The notes below the pieces were generated by a model. The model was not told where the DNA came from. It saw only the letters and a list, made by a program, of their open reading frames with translations, and searched no databases. The translations under genes were made by a program, and so were the position numbers. From positions 682,001 to 746,000 of the forward strand of contig NZ_RBXB01000003.1 of the NCBI RefSeq assembly GCF_003634775.1: DNA of 64,000 nt. Reading direction: 5' to 3'. The DNA comes from Chryseobacterium defluvii (GTDB lineage: Bacteria > Bacteroidota > Bacteroidia > Flavobacteriales > Weeksellaceae). Below, one piece after another: positions 43,253 through 50,540 of this stretch; the stretch's first letter is position 1; each line of letters opens with the position of its first letter.

Positions 43253-43286
43253 AAAAAAACCTCTCAAAAAAAATTGAAAGGGTTTT
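43253..43286 (-). terminator. terminator of the two-component operon
   Basis: On the minus strand AACCC-TTTC pairs with GAGAGGTT, followed by a T run. It is nearly the same hairpin as at 38683-38714 and lies directly upstream of site B. Confidence 0.7.
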
Positions 43287-43309
43287 AAATAAATCAGAGA
43301 AATGTATTT

Positions 43310-43975
43310 TTAAATAATCCCGATATCCTTACAAAAAGCAACCAATTGCTCGTTGCTCGTGACTTCAAGATCTTCTTTTAAACTATTTAATTTTTTCTCA
43401 ACACTGCTCAAACTAAAAGGTTTAATATCCTTTTCCTGAAGATGAGTGGGAATATTTTTCTGTAAAATTCCCTTAGAAAGAAGTGAAACCAATGTAATAT
43501 CATAAGCGGTAAACTCATAACTGTTAAGCTTTTTCACATCCTGTTTTAAATCAAAGGATAAATAATTTTCATCAATATAAACAGAAGCGATGGATTTTTT
43601 CAACTCCTTAGAATCGTTTCTGGCTTTTCGAACGTAGCCGTTGATGTGATAATCTTTGAAAAGAGAATTGATGATTCCCGACTTATGCTCTGCAGAAAAA
43701 ACAATGACTTTCAAAGAAGGCTGAATTTCTTTTATTTTCTCAATCAGTTCGCGTCCGTCTTTAATGTTTTGTTCGCGATGATCTTCATCATAATACAAAT
43801 CGGTGATCAAAAGATCATAAGGCTCATTCTCCCGGACAGATTTCTGAATTTTTGCCAGTGCATCATCACAATAATAAACGTAATCAACATTCGGAATGTT
43901 GAGATCCTCTAAAGTTTTCTGTACAGAAAGATTGATGCTTTCGTGGTCTTCGGCGATTAAAATTTTTTTGAACAT
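43310..43975 (-). CDS. NarL-type response regulator
   Basis: 221 residues. Receiver domain with acidic E9-D10, phospho-acceptor D59 in DLLITDLYYDED and a conserved K in GYVRKARND. The C-terminal region (about 150-221) has the spacing of a LuxR/GerE helix-turn-helix (FTAYDITLVSLLSKGILQKN, then FSLSSVEKKLNSLKEDLEV) but is divergent. NarL-family dimers bind short inverted repeats, and 16-bp palindromes lie at three promoters around it. Follows the kinase gene by 15 nt. Confidence 0.88.
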   Translation of the reverse strand: MFKKILIAEDHESINLSVQKTLEDLNIPNVDYVYYCDDALAKIQKSVRENEPYDLLITDLYYDEDHREQNIKDGRELIEKIKEIQPSLKVIVFSAEHKSGIINSLFKDYHINGYVRKARNDSKELKKSIASVYIDENYLSFDLKQDVKKLNSYEFTAYDITLVSLLSKGILQKNIPTHLQEKDIKPFSLSSVEKKLNSLKEDLEVTSNEQLVAFCKDIGII

Positions 43976-43990
43976 TCTTTTTTAGTTTTT

Positions 43991-45664
43991 TTAGGAAACA
44001 GGAAATGAAATATAGATTTTCAGTCCCTTTTCGATTTTGGTGTCAAAAATAATTTCTCCTTTGATAGTTTCTATACGGGAAACCGTAGAGAAAAGGCCAT
44101 TCTTGTAAATTATGTCTCCGGAAATCCCGATTCCGTTGTCTGTATAAAATATTTTGATGAGGTTATTTTCCCTTTCAAATCGAAAAACTACGCGGTCTGC
44201 TTTGCTGTGTTTTTTCATGTTCACGAGCAATTCGCGAACGATTTGATAAACCTCTTCCTGTGAAGATTCTTTTAAGTCTTTCCAGATATTTTCATCGTTT
44301 CCTGCAAGATAGGTATTCAAATTTTCGTTGTTGAACGAGCCAATTAATTCTGAAATTTTTTCATTAAAATCTTTCTCTTCGTTTTTAATTTCCTGTTTTT
44401 CGTAGGAAATGTCTCTTGATTTCTCATACACAAATTCCAGTTCGTCCAATGCTTTGTCTTTATCAAAATGTTCCTGATTTTCAATCTTCGTCATCACCTG
44501 ATAAATTCCATTGGCAACCACATCATGAACTTTTTTGGACATTTTGAGCTGGGTGTTTTTTACTTCAAGCTCTTTTTCATGTTCGAGACCTTTTTTTCTT
44601 TTTTTATACCAGAAGAAACCTGTGATTAGTATAAGTGATAAAGCAACTAATCCAAAATTTCGCTGTACTATTTTTATTTCATTTTCTGCATCTTGACGTT
44701 TTAGGATTTGATTTTCCGCGTTTTTTTGTTCTACATCATATCTTATAACAGCAAATTGGTTTTTTGCTTTATTTCTTGCAGTTTGAAGACTATCATTTAT
44801 AGAATTAAATTTTATAAAATTTTCTAAATAATGCTTAGGATCAAGAGGAATAATTTTTTGCAGTGCTTCTAGTTGATCATCCGGACTTTTATTTTGAAGA
44901 GCTTTGTCTAACATCATTTTTGAATACTTTAATGAAGCGATTTTATTTTTATTAAAAAAATAATCAGCTAATGTAGCATAGCTGGAATTCATACCCATGC
45001 CATTACTTTGCTGCTCTCTTATTTTCAATGCCTTCAATAATTCAGGCAATGGATTATAATTTTCATCTTCCAAAAATTTTGCTTTTGCAAGGTTATTTAA
45101 TGCTCTTGCATAATTAATGCTGTCTTTTGAAGCGAGAGCATATTTGAGATATTTTTTTGCTGAGTCTAATTTTTTTTGAAGTATAAGTGCATCACCCATA
45201 TTATTAAAATATATGGTTCTATTTTCTTCAATGTTTGCATATTTTAATGCTTTATTATAATATGAGATTGCACTATCAAAGTTTTTGAGATTTTTTGAAT
45301 TTATCCCCATATTATTATAATTAGATGCGAGCAAGCTTCTAACAAAACTGTCTTTATCTTTTTTAAGGAATGTATTTGCTTCCAATGATGTTTCAATTCC
45401 ACCATAATAATCTCCTTTATCAGATTGAATTATGGCCATATTTACTAAAGCTCTTGCAACACCTAATGAATCTTTTTCTGTTAAAAAAACATTCTTTGCT
45501 AAATTGAAATAGTAAAAAGCAGAATCGGAAATTTTACTTTTTTGATATTCTTTAGCTTTTTTGAAATATGAATTTGTGGTCAAAATTTGTGTGGATAATT
45601 CTTTTTTTTCCTTTTTACAGGAGAATAAAATTATCAGCATGATAATTAATAATGAGTATTTCAT
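43991..45664 (-). CDS. TPR-containing histidine kinase
   Basis: 557 residues. N-terminal signal or anchor ending LFSC (possible lipidation at C16), then a TPR-rich region (about 30-280; motifs such as ALVNMAIIQSDKGDYYGGIE and NNMGDALILQKKLDSAKKYL), a membrane segment (about 336-353), a coiled coil, an H box with H380 in KKVHDVVANGIYQV and a HATPase_c domain (ELLVNMKKHSKA, TDNGIGI). This is a common Bacteroidota kinase type partnered with NarL-type regulators, and one is encoded next to it. The signal is unknown, probably a periplasmic protein or peptide. Confidence 0.9.
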   Translation of the reverse strand: MKYSLLIIMLIILFSCKKEKKELSTQILTTNSYFKKAKEYQKSKISDSAFYYFNLAKNVFLTEKDSLGVARALVNMAIIQSDKGDYYGGIETSLEANTFLKKDKDSFVRSLLASNYNNMGINSKNLKNFDSAISYYNKALKYANIEENRTIYFNNMGDALILQKKLDSAKKYLKYALASKDSINYARALNNLAKAKFLEDENYNPLPELLKALKIREQQSNGMGMNSSYATLADYFFNKNKIASLKYSKMMLDKALQNKSPDDQLEALQKIIPLDPKHYLENFIKFNSINDSLQTARNKAKNQFAVIRYDVEQKNAENQILKRQDAENEIKIVQRNFGLVALSLILITGFFWYKKRKKGLEHEKELEVKNTQLKMSKKVHDVVANGIYQVMTKIENQEHFDKDKALDELEFVYEKSRDISYEKQEIKNEEKDFNEKISELIGSFNNENLNTYLAGNDENIWKDLKESSQEEVYQIVRELLVNMKKHSKADRVVFRFERENNLIKIFYTDNGIGISGDIIYKNGLFSTVSRIETIKGEIIFDTKIEKGLKIYISFPVS

Positions 45665-45695
45665 AAAATTAGTTTTTCATGCAAAGTAATAAAAA

Positions 45696-45728
45696 AGGAC
45701 AGATTGATAAAATCTGCCCTCTTTTTTT
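45696..45728 (-). terminator. bidirectional hairpin before the kinase gene
   Basis: AGGACAGATT (45696-45705) pairs with AATCTGCCCT (45711-45720) with one G-U pair, flanked by A and T runs. On the minus strand it ends the transcript of the small gene at 45730-45945. Confidence 0.75.
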
Positions 45729-45729
45729 A

Positions 45730-45945
45730 TTAAGGTTGTGTAGGATTAGGTGCTGGAGGAGGTGTTTGCCCTGTGTTACCTCCTGTTCCCCCTTCTTCTC
45801 CGCCAGACCCTTCTTCACCACCAGACCCTTCGTCTCCGGTATCGCTTTGTACCGTTACTTGATTTTGATTGCTGCTATTACATGATGTGTCTGTATTATG
45901 ATTTCCGAATGCTAAACCTAGTAGCATTAAAATAAAATGTATCAT
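45730..45945 (-). CDS. small hydrophobic-start, Gly/Glu-rich protein
   Basis: 71 residues from ATG at 45945 (MIHFILMLLGLAFGNHN); the frame stays open upstream to 46092, but that part looks non-coding. A hydrophobic start (possible membrane anchor or signal) is followed by a low-complexity stretch with the repeat GSGGEE twice and a Pro-rich end. It lies upstream of the kinase gene behind a terminator. It could be the ligand or an accessory of the kinase; this is speculation. Confidence 0.4.
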   Translation of the reverse strand: MIHFILMLLGLAFGNHNTDTSCNSSNQNQVTVQSDTGDEGSGGEEGSGGEEGGTGGNTGQTPPPAPNPTQP

Positions 45946-46063
45946 TTTCAAAAAATTTAATGTTAAAGCATTCGTATTCTTCCCTGCGAAACCGATCGCA
46001 GATAGTGCTACACGTTTAAAAATTTCGAAGCGCTTCTTAAATTTTTTGGGAAGTGAACCATCA

Positions 46064-46113
46064 AAAACGGAAGAGAAACATCTGCTTCCCAACCCGGAGT
46101 TTTCTTCCGTTTT
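46064..46113 (-). repeat. inverted repeat in the divergent region
   Basis: AAAACGGAAGA (46064-46074) and TCTTCCGTTTT (46103-46113) are perfect 11-nt arms with a 28-nt loop; GGGAAG (46048-46053) and CTTCCC (46085-46090) form another possible pair. On the minus strand a short T run follows, so it could be a weak terminator or a structured leader. Confidence 0.4.
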
Positions 46114-46216
46114 ATCTGGCGATTTTTGAAATCAGTTTTGTAAATTTGTTTTTGTAATGTTTTGTTTCTCACTGATTTCTATGGCAAAGATGCAACGGAA
46201 AAGCAGGCAGGGGTTA

Positions 46217-46249
46217 GAAAGTTTTTGGAAAGTTTTTGGAAAGTTTTTC
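46217..46249 (+). repeat. three 11-nt direct repeats upstream of site C
   Basis: GAAAGTTTTTG at 46217-46227 and 46228-46238, and GAAAGTTTTTC at 46239-46249, head to tail. They end 9 nt before palindromic site C. An 11-nt period puts each unit on nearly the same helix face; possible extra binding or bending sites. Confidence 0.6.
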
Positions 46250-46258
46250 GGTGAGATG

Positions 46259-46274
46259 TTACGGAAAACCGTAA
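46259..46274 (+). promoter_or_regulatory. palindromic operator, site C (TTACGG-N4-CCGTAA)
   Basis: TTACGGAAAACCGTAA. The arms are identical to those of sites A and B; only the 4-nt centre differs. The gap to the minus-7-like box at 46296-46303 is again exactly 21 nt, here on the plus strand. Confidence 0.75.
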
Positions 46275-46295
46275 TGCTATTGATGTAAAACTTCA

Positions 46296-46303
46296 TAATT
46301 TTC
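46296..46303 (+). promoter_or_regulatory. minus-7-like box of the gene at 46323
   Basis: TAATTTTC matches TAnnTTTG in all but the last position. It lies 21 nt after site C and 19 nt before the start codon. Confidence 0.55.
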
Positions 46304-46322
46304 GCACTAATAACCGTTGAAT

Positions 46323-47141
46323 ATGTCTAAATTTTTACCACAAAAAAGAAAATTGTTAGAGGAGGTCTTTCAGAAAGCATCAAACGACACTCCTGAAAAA
46401 TCATTTAATGGAATTGCAAACCATCTTGAAAGATCATTAAAGGATGATTACAATATAGTTTTGAGTTATAAATCTTTTGAAACATATTATAAAACTATAG
46501 TAGAAAGGGATGAAGATTATAACATAAAAACAATAATTTTAGATGATCTCAGTAGATATTTAGAATATGATAGTTTTAGAGATTTTTGTCTTGATTGGAA
46601 AACTATAGAATATGCAGTTAGCCAAACTTTATCTAAAATTGTTATAAACATTACTAATAAGCCAATTTTTACAATGCCTGATTTTTTAAAGAAAAATGGA
46701 CTGGGTATTATGGAAATGGTTTTTGTTTTATTACTTGTTACAGGAGGGGTTGTTTTTTCAAATGGGAAAAAAGTGGATGGTCAAGGTCTGAGTGGTCTAA
46801 GTTTTTTATCAACTGGGAAATCTGACTTAGAAAAAGGCTATATGTATTGGAATGGAGAAAGATATATTGCAACAGACAGTAGTGATCTTGGACCTCAAAA
46901 AGAAGTTATTCCAATGAAAGAATATGATTTTAAATATCTTCAACGTATTACAAGAGCCGATACTTTGACGGTAGATAATGCATTGGGAAAAGTTTGGTAT
47001 GATAAGAGCAATAATAATGTAGAGTTCTTTACGAGTCCCGGGATACATCCCGAAAATGGCAAAGCATTAAAAGATGTTTCGGAAACAATTCTGAATAATT
47101 ATGCAGGACCAAGCGCAGACTCCCTACAGATCGAAGAATAA
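46323..47141 (+). CDS. single-TM protein of unknown function under site C
   Basis: 272 residues from ATG at 46323. The cytoplasmic N-terminal part (1-115) is helical and charged (SYKSFETYYKTIVERDEDYN), one membrane segment follows (about 127-146), then a probably periplasmic domain of about 120 residues (GYMYWNGERYIATDSSDLGP, LQRITRADTLTVDNALGKVW). Not recognised. It is transcribed away from the kinase-regulator operon but has the same operator as the two large operons. It could be a signal-linked membrane partner. Confidence 0.75.
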   Translation: MSKFLPQKRKLLEEVFQKASNDTPEKSFNGIANHLERSLKDDYNIVLSYKSFETYYKTIVERDEDYNIKTIILDDLSRYLEYDSFRDFCLDWKTIEYAVSQTLSKIVINITNKPIFTMPDFLKKNGLGIMEMVFVLLLVTGGVVFSNGKKVDGQGLSGLSFLSTGKSDLEKGYMYWNGERYIATDSSDLGPQKEVIPMKEYDFKYLQRITRADTLTVDNALGKVWYDKSNNNVEFFTSPGIHPENGKALKDVSETILNNYAGPSADSLQIEE

Positions 47142-47214
47142 ACGTCCTTCACAATAATTTAAAATTCAATTAAAACGATTCATCTAATATTCCTTTAATT
47201 TCGTTCTTTTTAAG

Positions 47215-49005
47215 ATGAATAAAGGAATATTTTCATTTTTACTGTTTGCGTTTTCTTTGTGTTGGGCTCAGCAAAAGCCGGTGCAGATTGCTTTTCTGTC
47301 GGATGTGCATTTTCAGGATTTGTACGGAAGCTTTTCGGATCATGATTTTAGAGGAATCATCAATCCAAAAACAGGAAAGCCAACCATTCTGAGAACAATG
47401 GATTCTCAACTGCACTCGACCAGAATTTTTAATGAAAACTATTTTGCTTTCCTAAAAGCCTTGGATGATATTGCAGGAAAAGGAATTAAAATTGTAGCCA
47501 TGCCCGGCGATTTTTCGGATGACGGACAAGCATATAATATTCGTGGATTACACAAAATTTTAGAAAAATATCATAAAAGATATGAGATCAATTTTTACAT
47601 CACAACAGGAAATCATGATCCGGTTGGTCCGTTCCGGCAGGATGCGGGAAAGGATGATTTCCTAGGAAAGGATGGGAACCCATTGGGAATTTATAGTAAA
47701 GAAAATATTGGAAAAATCAAGAATCAGATTATAACAAAAGACATTGCAGAATCCGGGTATTTAGAAATTTTGGATGAATTAAAGGATTTTGGTTTTTATC
47801 CTAAAAAAGAGAATTTATTTTGGAGTACACCTTTCAATTTTCAGGCTGTTAAAAATTACTCTTACGAAAAAGCCCTGCAAAATGCTGAATATTCCAAAAG
47901 AATATATGAAGTGTCAAAAGGTTTTTCTGTTCCGGATTTAAGTTATGTCGTCGAACCCGTAAAAGGAATCTGGATGATTGCCATCGATGGGAATACCTAC
48001 ATTCCGAAAAATGTAAATGAAAACCCAGATAATTCTTCCAATTATAAAGGAGCAAGTATCGGTTACAATAACGTTCTTACCAACAAAAAACATTTGATGA
48101 ATTGGGTGAAAAAAATCACACAGGAAGCAAAATTGAATGGAAAAACAGTCATAGCCTTTACCCACTATCCAATGATCGATTTCAATGATGGCGCCACAAA
48201 AGAAATTGAAAATGTATTGGGCGAAAAAAAATGGCAACTGGAAAGAGTTCCTGAAGAAGACGTGGCAAAAGCCTTTATTGAAGCCGGATTACAGATTCAT
48301 TTTGCTGGACATATGCACATTAATGACACGGGAATCAGAAATTTCAGAGACAAAATGCTGGTGAATATTCAGGTTCCTTCGTTGGCTGCTTACCTTCCGG
48401 CATATAAAATACTAACAATTCATTCATCTGAAAAAATGGAGATCCAAACAGAAGTTTTAAATGATGTTCCGAATTTTGATGAATTATTTCCACTTTACGA
48501 AAAAGAATATGATGCTTTGAAAAAAAATGGAAATAAAATCCTTTGGAGTAAAGATATTTTGCATTCGGAAACGTATCATGATTTTATGCTGTTTCACCTT
48601 AAAGAATTGGTTAGATTGAGGATGATACCGGATGATTGGCCGAGAGATTTCATTGAAAAAGCAGAGAAATTGAATGGTGAGGATTTGTTGTTATTAGTTC
48701 AAAATAAAGATCAAATAAAGGAAAGTAAAATTGATTCTAAAGCTTTCCAGAAATGGTTTTTTAGAGACGCTTTACTGGATTTATACAAGTTTCAGTCCGC
48801 CGATGAACTGGCAAAAAAAGATATCCCGAAAGAAAGATTACGGCAATATCATATATTAGAAGAATTGTTTCAGAAAAGTAAATCACAAGATCCATTTGTT
48901 TTACAATTAAAATCTGTTTTTAAAATTCTTTCTTTACTTTCAAACGGTGATCCGACGGATCATTTTGAAATAGATCTGAAAAAACAGGAGATTAAACGGT
49001 TGTGA
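47215..49005 (+). CDS. secreted calcineurin-like metallophosphoesterase
   Basis: 596 residues with a Sec signal peptide (1 to about 19). The metallophosphoesterase motifs are complete: D30-x-H32 in FLSDVHF, GDFSDDG, TGNHD, FTHYP and FAGHMH. The C-terminal 200 residues (about 400-596) are helical and specific to this subfamily. It should act in the periplasm or at the surface on phosphomono- or diesters. It lies near a PI-PLC-like gene and a SusCD pair. Confidence 0.88.
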   Translation: MNKGIFSFLLFAFSLCWAQQKPVQIAFLSDVHFQDLYGSFSDHDFRGIINPKTGKPTILRTMDSQLHSTRIFNENYFAFLKALDDIAGKGIKIVAMPGDFSDDGQAYNIRGLHKILEKYHKRYEINFYITTGNHDPVGPFRQDAGKDDFLGKDGNPLGIYSKENIGKIKNQIITKDIAESGYLEILDELKDFGFYPKKENLFWSTPFNFQAVKNYSYEKALQNAEYSKRIYEVSKGFSVPDLSYVVEPVKGIWMIAIDGNTYIPKNVNENPDNSSNYKGASIGYNNVLTNKKHLMNWVKKITQEAKLNGKTVIAFTHYPMIDFNDGATKEIENVLGEKKWQLERVPEEDVAKAFIEAGLQIHFAGHMHINDTGIRNFRDKMLVNIQVPSLAAYLPAYKILTIHSSEKMEIQTEVLNDVPNFDELFPLYEKEYDALKKNGNKILWSKDILHSETYHDFMLFHLKELVRLRMIPDDWPRDFIEKAEKLNGEDLLLLVQNKDQIKESKIDSKAFQKWFFRDALLDLYKFQSADELAKKDIPKERLRQYHILEELFQKSKSQDPFVLQLKSVFKILSLLSNGDPTDHFEIDLKKQEIKRL

Positions 49006-49017
49006 TTTTTATTTTCC

Positions 49018-49035
49018 CACAGATCTCACAGATAT
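49018..49035. repeat. two-unit CACAGAT repeat
   Basis: CACAGATCT and CACAGATAT lie head to tail in the gap between two convergent genes. Related to the reverse complement of the repeat at 2371-2398. Confidence 0.4.
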
Positions 49036-49141
49036 TTGTGTTTACTAGTGAAAAAGATTTGTGATATTAATGCTTAAAAAAGTAGAAAAGACCATCAAAT
49101 TCTGACAGCCTTCTCATATAAATCTAATTGTAAAAAATGTT

Positions 49142-50209
49142 CTATTTTCCGTTCACAGGATTCTTTCTCTCATATGTATTGTTATCAAAACTAATTTTAT
49201 AGTTTGATTTAAAAAGTTTGCTCGGCAGGTAATAATCTGTTGTAATAACCTGTGCCCCACTTTCCATTGCTTTTTCAAATCTTGAATAATCTTCTTTTCT
49301 TGCTTCCATCGTATCCGCATCGGCTCTGGTTCTGATAATGTAGCCCAGTTTCACCAATTCGGCAATTTTCGGACTTGGATCATTCATAAATAATACCGCA
49401 GACTCAGGCGTTCCCGGCATTGAATTTGTAAAAATCATTCTTCCTTTTAAAGATGGATGATCTTTCATATACAAGTCTCTGTTTTCACTATTGTTATCGA
49501 GTACAAACAGGAATTTTCCTTTGGCATCTTTCACTTTTGGCCAGTTTTTGTTTAAAACGGCTTCATTCAATGTTTTGTAAGAACCGCGAATATCATCCGG
49601 AGTGATGATTTTATTTTTGCCTAAATAATTTTTTAACTCATTATCGAGATCATCAAAAAGTTTTGAGGTATAATGTTCAGGCTCTGTCCCGAATCGGTTG
49701 GCTTTTCCGTCTTTCGGTTCAAGGGTAATAAAAATAGGATCGTGATCGGGATGGGCAGCAGACCATTTTTTCAGGTCTTTCAGGCAATCTTCCAATGTGT
49801 AGTACCAGGTCTGATAATCAATATCCGTAATATGGATCATTTTATAGCCCGGTTCTTTCATTTTTCCTTCAGGATCGAAAGGCTGGGATGTTTTTACCAG
49901 ATCCAGAATTTTAGGATGGGCATATTTTCCGCCTTTACTGTCTGCATAAACATCAATTTCAAGGTTTCTTAATCCCAGATCTAGTTGTTGTGGTATCGGG
50001 ATGTGTTCGTATTGGATCCTCGGAAGAAAATTCATCGAATCTTTTTTGGATAAATAACTGTAAACTTCAGGAAGAATTGCCTTTTTATAAGAATTGTGCG
50101 AACCGATCACCTGAATTTCATTGATCTTTAAATTGTTTAAATTTTGTGATTGCGACCAGAAAAGGTTTAATGAAGATAAAAATAAACCTAGTACAACTGC
50201 TTTTTTCAT
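49142..50209 (-). CDS. secreted PI-PLC-like phosphodiesterase
   Basis: 355 residues with start at 50209 (MKKAVVLG) and a Sec signal peptide to about residue 22. The TIM-barrel PI-PLC/GDPD-type phosphodiesterase motifs are VIGSHNSYKK with H38, LDLGLRNLEIDVYAD with metal-binding E and D, and PIFITLEPKD. It resembles the calcium-dependent PI-PLC family of Streptomyces. It would cleave glycerophospho- or phosphoinositide headgroups outside the cytoplasm; the substrate is inference. An in-frame upstream ATG at 50242 gives no proper signal peptide. Confidence 0.82.
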   Translation of the reverse strand: MKKAVVLGLFLSSLNLFWSQSQNLNNLKINEIQVIGSHNSYKKAILPEVYSYLSKKDSMNFLPRIQYEHIPIPQQLDLGLRNLEIDVYADSKGGKYAHPKILDLVKTSQPFDPEGKMKEPGYKMIHITDIDYQTWYYTLEDCLKDLKKWSAAHPDHDPIFITLEPKDGKANRFGTEPEHYTSKLFDDLDNELKNYLGKNKIITPDDIRGSYKTLNEAVLNKNWPKVKDAKGKFLFVLDNNSENRDLYMKDHPSLKGRMIFTNSMPGTPESAVLFMNDPSPKIAELVKLGYIIRTRADADTMEARKEDYSRFEKAMESGAQVITTDYYLPSKLFKSNYKISFDNNTYERKNPVNGK

Positions 50210-50423
50210 TGCATCAATTTTTGTAACGACGAAATTAAGCACTCATCTTTTCAGGCTGGTTATATATTATGTTAAGTGTTTTTTAAGATTGCGTAATATC
50301 TTAAAAATGCTATTTTTTAAATGATTGATATTTAATATGTTGATATTTTCTCATTTTGGGATATTTATATTTTATTGACTTTAAGATAATACTCTGTTAA
50401 AACGATTTTGTGGTAGATCCTTT

Positions 50424-50504
50424 TACTTTGTATGCCGAAATAAAAACTAACGATGGCTTAAAATGAAAACCACTGTTGCGGGAACAACAGCGGCTTTTTA
50501 TTAA
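50424..50504 (+). promoter_or_regulatory. possible leader of the susC-like gene with attenuator-like hairpin
   Basis: The 331-nt gap between 50209 and 50541 is AT-rich. TTACTTTG (50423-50430) is a weak minus-7 candidate. CC-A-CTGTTG (50470-50478) pairs with CAACAG-C-GG (50485-50493), followed by CTTTTTATT, an intrinsic-terminator-like hairpin in front of the gene. A 13-codon frame (50463-50504; MKTTVAGTTAAFY) covers it. Regulation by attenuation is possible but unproven. Confidence 0.4.
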
Positions 50505-50540
50505 GCAATGTAACGTCTTGCAATTACTTTACTTAATGAT

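Larger units (their letters stand above)
45946..46322. other. 377-nt divergent intergenic region
   Basis: No convincing gene. It holds the palindrome GAAGCGCTTC (46027-46036), the inverted repeat at 46064-46113, three 11-nt direct repeats (46217-46249), palindromic site C (46259-46274) and a promoter for the gene at 46323. A 43-codon plus-strand frame (46157-46288) overlaps these sites and is probably chance. Confidence 0.5.

Noticed and set aside
32511-46092. Recently transferred genomic island with attachment sites
   Set aside because: No integrase, tRNA gene or flanking direct repeats were seen. The region looks accessory, but the promoters are of the host type, so recent transfer is not supported.
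46157-46288. 43-codon plus-strand frame covering the 11-nt repeats and site C
   Set aside because: The regulatory repeats and palindrome explain the sequence; the peptide has no recognisable features and ends just before the promoter box.
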